NCBI GenBank assembly: GCA_030625445.1
Contig: DAOUQU010000072.1
Span: 1-7,451, forward strand
DNA from: Gammaproteobacteria bacterium
Lineage (GTDB): Bacteria > Pseudomonadota > Gammaproteobacteria > Chromatiales > Chromatiaceae
Direction: 5' to 3'
DNA length: 7,451 bases
The notes below the pieces were generated by a model. The model was not told where the DNA came from, searched no databases, and was given only the letters and a program-made list of their open reading frames with translations. Position numbers and translations under genes: made by a program. Positions 5,252-7,451 of this stretch are shown one piece after another (the first letter of the stretch is position 1; the number at the start of each line of letters is the position of its first letter).

Positions 5252-5346
5252 GACGAATTTTGGCGTTGTGCAAGAGGCTCTATAAAAAGCCAATTGTTCT
5301 TCTCTTTCGTGCCTTTCGTGACTTTCGTGGTTGAGTCTCTTGTAGA

Positions 5347-6855
5347 TTACTTTTTCTGCTCTTCAATCATCGAGATGGCGTGCTTCAGCTTGTGCAGCAG
5401 TTCATCCTGCTGATCCGCCGGGACTTCATTGAGATCGATATTGAGTTCGAAGCCGGGCTCAAGATACTGCATCTCCGGTTTGCTGGTCCCGGTCTGCCGA
5501 TGTCCAAGCACGCGGCGGGGCGTTACCTCGCGTGCAAACCCCTTGACCTGAATCGCCTCGACCTCTTCAAGCAGGAAGGTTTTCTCTACCAGGGTCCCGG
5601 TATCGGCTGAGATCAGGATCTCTCCCGGCTGTGCAGCGCTTTCGAGGCGGCTGGCAAGATTGACCGTATTGCCGATAATGGTGTATTCCATACGCTGTTC
5701 GCTGCCGAAGTTGCCGACTGTGCAGAATCCGCTGGCTATCCCCATGCGCACTGAAAGATCATGGCTGATGCCGCGCAGTTTCCACTCCTTCTTGAGCTCC
5801 TCGATGGCCTCGCGCATCTCCATCGCCATGGCGACGCAGTGTTCGGCATCTTTTCCAGGACCATCTGTTTCAGGATCGCCGAAAAAGACCAGCACTGCAT
5901 CACCGATAAACTTGTCCAGGGTGCCACCGTGTTTGATCACCACTTCAGACATCCTGTTGAGATAGGCATTCAGGTGGAAGGAGAGATCCTCCGGCTCCAT
6001 GCTGTCAGTCATTGCCGTGAAGCCGACGATATCGGAGAGAAACACAGTCAGCTTTTTGCGGTGACTGCCGATGCGTGCTGATTTTTTGCCTTCAAAGATC
6101 GATTGATAGATCTGCGGTGAGAGGTACCTGGAGAGCTGTTTTGAGAGATCATCGAGGCGTGATTCACTCTCCTTGATCTGTTTGTGCGCCTGAATGATGG
6201 AGTTGATCAGGGGGCCGACGAGACGGATATTCAGTATCGCGCCGATGAGGATTGCGACCCAGGCCACGATGGAGGTATAGAGAGCAGCGTGCAGGAATGG
6301 CTGCTGAATTTCAGAAAGATCCATCTGTGCGACCAGCCCCACCTCCAGGAACGGAAGGTACTCGTAGGCCGCCAGCACCTCTTCGCCGCTGTGGTCTATG
6401 GCGGTGATCGTCCCGGAAGTTCCGGACAATGCCAGCTTCATTGGCATGTTGTTTTTACTGTCGTCCAGCGGCAGAGGTGCTGGAATCTCGAAATTCAACT
6501 TGCGTGTCGGCAGTAGAAACACCACTTCATTGGCGACACGCTCCGCGAGTACGATCTCTCCGGTTTTACCAAAACCGCTGTAGTGGATGTGCGCCTCCTT
6601 GATCTGGCTGATGGTTCCGGCGCGGGAGATCCTGCTGCCCCGGGTTCCAGTGACGATGGCGTCGAATTTGGCGATTGCCTCATAGATGCGGGCCTGGGAT
6701 TTGACCAACTCATGAAGTTCCTGCTGAGACTCCTCTATCTTGATCTTGTAGAGATAGACAAAGCCAAAAATCGCGACGGCCAGCGCAATGGCCGTCATGA
6801 TGAGGATCGAGTAGAGCTGGATCTTTTTGCGGTTGGCGATGGTGATTGTTTTCAT
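5347..6855 (-). CDS. Membrane-bound class III adenylate/guanylate cyclase with periplasmic sensor
   Basis: This 502-residue protein has two transmembrane helices (about 15-37 and 188-211) flanking a periplasmic domain of about 150 residues; the stretch GKTGEIVLAERV (96-107) is typical of Cache-type sensors. A linker with helical character (212-260, including SRYLSPQIYQSIF) leads to the catalytic domain (about 268-450). Metal-binding Asp275 (FLSDIVGFT) and Asp319 (KFIGDAV), purine-binding Lys315, and transition-state Asn399 and Arg403 (NTVNLASRLE) are all present. Thr392 (EYTIIGNT) replaces the usual Asp, placing it in the Thr-type (class IIIb) group, which usually makes cAMP. A C-terminal tail (460-502) extends beyond the catalytic domain. 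The ATG overlaps the stop of the upstream binding-protein gene (ATGA), with GGTGA 9 nt upstream. All catalytic residues being intact, it should be active; ligand unknown. Confidence 0.92.
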   Translation of the reverse strand: MKTITIANRKKIQLYSILIMTAIALAVAIFGFVYLYKIKIEESQQELHELVKSQARIYEAIAKFDAIVTGTRGSRISRAGTISQIKEAHIHYSGFGKTGEIVLAERVANEVVFLLPTRKLNFEIPAPLPLDDSKNNMPMKLALSGTSGTITAIDHSGEEVLAAYEYLPFLEVGLVAQMDLSEIQQPFLHAALYTSIVAWVAILIGAILNIRLVGPLINSIIQAHKQIKESESRLDDLSKQLSRYLSPQIYQSIFEGKKSARIGSHRKKLTVFLSDIVGFTAMTDSMEPEDLSFHLNAYLNRMSEVVIKHGGTLDKFIGDAVLVFFGDPETDGPGKDAEHCVAMAMEMREAIEELKKEWKLRGISHDLSVRMGIASGFCTVGNFGSEQRMEYTIIGNTVNLASRLESAAQPGEILISADTGTLVEKTFLLEEVEAIQVKGFAREVTPRRVLGHRQTGTSKPEMQYLEPGFELNIDLNEVPADQQDELLHKLKHAISMIEEQKK

Positions 6856-7451
6856 CGCGGTGGTTCACCGGTCAGTTCGGAGATGAACTTGCGTCGCATG
6901 TCGGGAATCGAGCCATTCAGCAGCATTTTCTTCAGCCTTGCAGTGATGGCCGGGAGCAATTTCTCATGCTGTTTGTGCAGGTAGTGATAGAGTAGGTAGG
7001 TTTCGAGAATGCCGTTCAGGTGTAATTTGTCGCCCTGTGGGTGCTGGCGGATGGAAACAGCACCGTTGGTGTAGGGTACAACGATGAGGTCGACCTTATC
7101 GTTGAGCAGCAGATCGATGAGTTCAGTATAACTTTCAGTCATCTGCACCTGCATGCCGCGGGTTCCCTTTTCTGCAAAAACGACCCCTTTGACCAGTCCG
7201 ATTTTGAACGTCCTCAGGCTATGCCAGCCACGCAGCTTGCGTTTTTTCTTCTTGGAGAAGACGGCGCCCTGAATGTAGTTGATCGGGATTGGAACCTGGA
7301 TGAGATTCGGAAAGTTGCGGGAGATGCCGTCGATGCGCTGCACCTCGCCGTCGGCTGAGCCACTGTTTGAGCGTTGCAGGGCTTCGCTGGCGGGTAGTTC
7401 GAGGATGCTGATATCGATTCCGAGCCGATGGTAGGCTTTTTTCAGTATCCT
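6852..7451 (-). CDS. Periplasmic solute-binding protein (SBP_bac_3 type), 5' end outside the window
   Basis: The frame is open to the window edge and gives 199 codons of sequence without a start; the GTG at 7343 is internal because the 36 codons before it read well as family sequence (AYHRLGIDISILELPASEAL then SNSGSADGEVQRI). This is the pattern of amino-acid-type substrate-binding proteins, in which an R-L-G...E-L-P...A-L...N-S-G...D-G-E run lies in lobe one. Lobe two includes GLVKGVVFAEKG, ELIDLLLNDKVDLIVVP and the closing LLYHYLHKQHEKLLPAITAR with a final helical tail. The signal peptide would be upstream of the window. There is no permease or ATPase next to it; instead its stop overlaps the start of a sensor cyclase, suggesting a sensing role. 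Ligand cannot be told from sequence. Confidence 0.88.
   Translation of the reverse strand, partial: RILKKAYHRLGIDISILELPASEALQRSNSGSADGEVQRIDGISRNFPNLIQVPIPINYIQGAVFSKKKKRKLRGWHSLRTFKIGLVKGVVFAEKGTRGMQVQMTESYTELIDLLLNDKVDLIVVPYTNGAVSIRQHPQGDKLHLNGILETYLLYHYLHKQHEKLLPAITARLKKMLLNGSIPDMRRKFISELTGEPPR

Larger units (their letters stand above)
5118..5332. mobile_element. Nested inverted-repeat (MITE-like) element, no coding capacity
   Basis: The outer arms are 28 bp, 5118-5145 and 5305-5332, with 25 of 28 positions complementary and the outermost 14 (AACCACGAAAGTCA) exact. A second pair of 16-bp arms lies inside, 5146-5161 and 5269-5284 (13 of 16 complementary, TATAGAG...CTTGCA). A third exact 12-bp pair, CGTCATTCCGGC at 5168-5179 and its complement at 5244-5255, contains two separate hairpins. 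The left arms are contiguous while a 20-bp stretch separates the right arms, which suggests insertion or decay. I see no target-site duplication and no transposase. It fills the space between two convergent genes. Confidence 0.7.

Noticed and set aside
5216..5413. Small plus-strand ORF of 65 aa running through the repeat element
   Set aside because: It lies in the inverted-repeat element and in the antisense of the cyclase 3' end, and its sequence has no protein-like character or start signal.
6184..6984. Plus-strand ORFs opposite the cyclase and binding-protein genes
   Set aside because: They are shadows of real genes with strong family motifs on the minus strand; no ribosome-binding site or family resemblance.
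6852..7343. A 163-aa binding protein starting at GTG 7343
   Set aside because: The frame continues upstream to the window edge with typical family sequence, so the GTG is an internal valine codon.

Overview
The window looks like a piece of a gammaproteobacterial chromosome with moderate GC. It carries a complete mlaFEDCB operon in the order and sizes known from Escherichia coli, plus a GreB-type elongation factor. I cannot name the genus. A free-living or symbiotic sulfur-oxidising-type gammaproteobacterium is only a guess from the overall protein style.

Layout. Positions 1-425 (minus strand) hold a hipBA-type toxin-antitoxin pair: the XRE-family antitoxin is complete and the HipA kinase is cut off after 26 codons by the window edge. 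The AT-rich stretch 426-590 contains a good sigma70-type promoter for this pair, bracketed by two copies of a 16-bp operator-like repeat, with a third copy further upstream. Positions 591-1930 (minus strand) hold a compact three-gene group: a secreted EndoU-family nuclease, a small acidic protein (possibly UPF0231/YacL-like) whose start overlaps the nuclease stop by 4 nt, and greB. The divergent region 1931-2122 carries a plus-strand -10 box, a perfect 7-bp-stem palindrome and a 15-bp tandem repeat. Positions 2123-5097 (plus strand) hold mlaF, mlaE, mlaD, mlaC and mlaB, tightly packed or overlapping. Between the convergent mlaB and cyclase genes, 5098-5346 is almost filled by a 215-bp nested inverted-repeat (MITE-like) element. 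Positions 5347-7451 (minus strand) hold a membrane class III nucleotide cyclase and, upstream of it with an ATGA overlap, the 3' part of a periplasmic solute-binding protein.

How the genes work together. MlaF (ATPase), MlaE (permease), MlaD (MCE ring), MlaB (STAS regulator) and MlaC (periplasmic carrier) form the phospholipid transport machine that maintains outer-membrane lipid asymmetry. The outer-membrane partner MlaA is not in the window. HipB probably represses its own promoter and neutralises HipA. The solute-binding protein and the cyclase are translationally coupled, which suggests a ligand-sensing unit that converts a periplasmic signal into a cyclic nucleotide. The EndoU gene and its coupled small partner are the least expected combination here. 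I found no wholly new multigene system, but the EndoU/small-protein pair, the binding-protein/cyclase pair and the hip operator array deserve follow-up.
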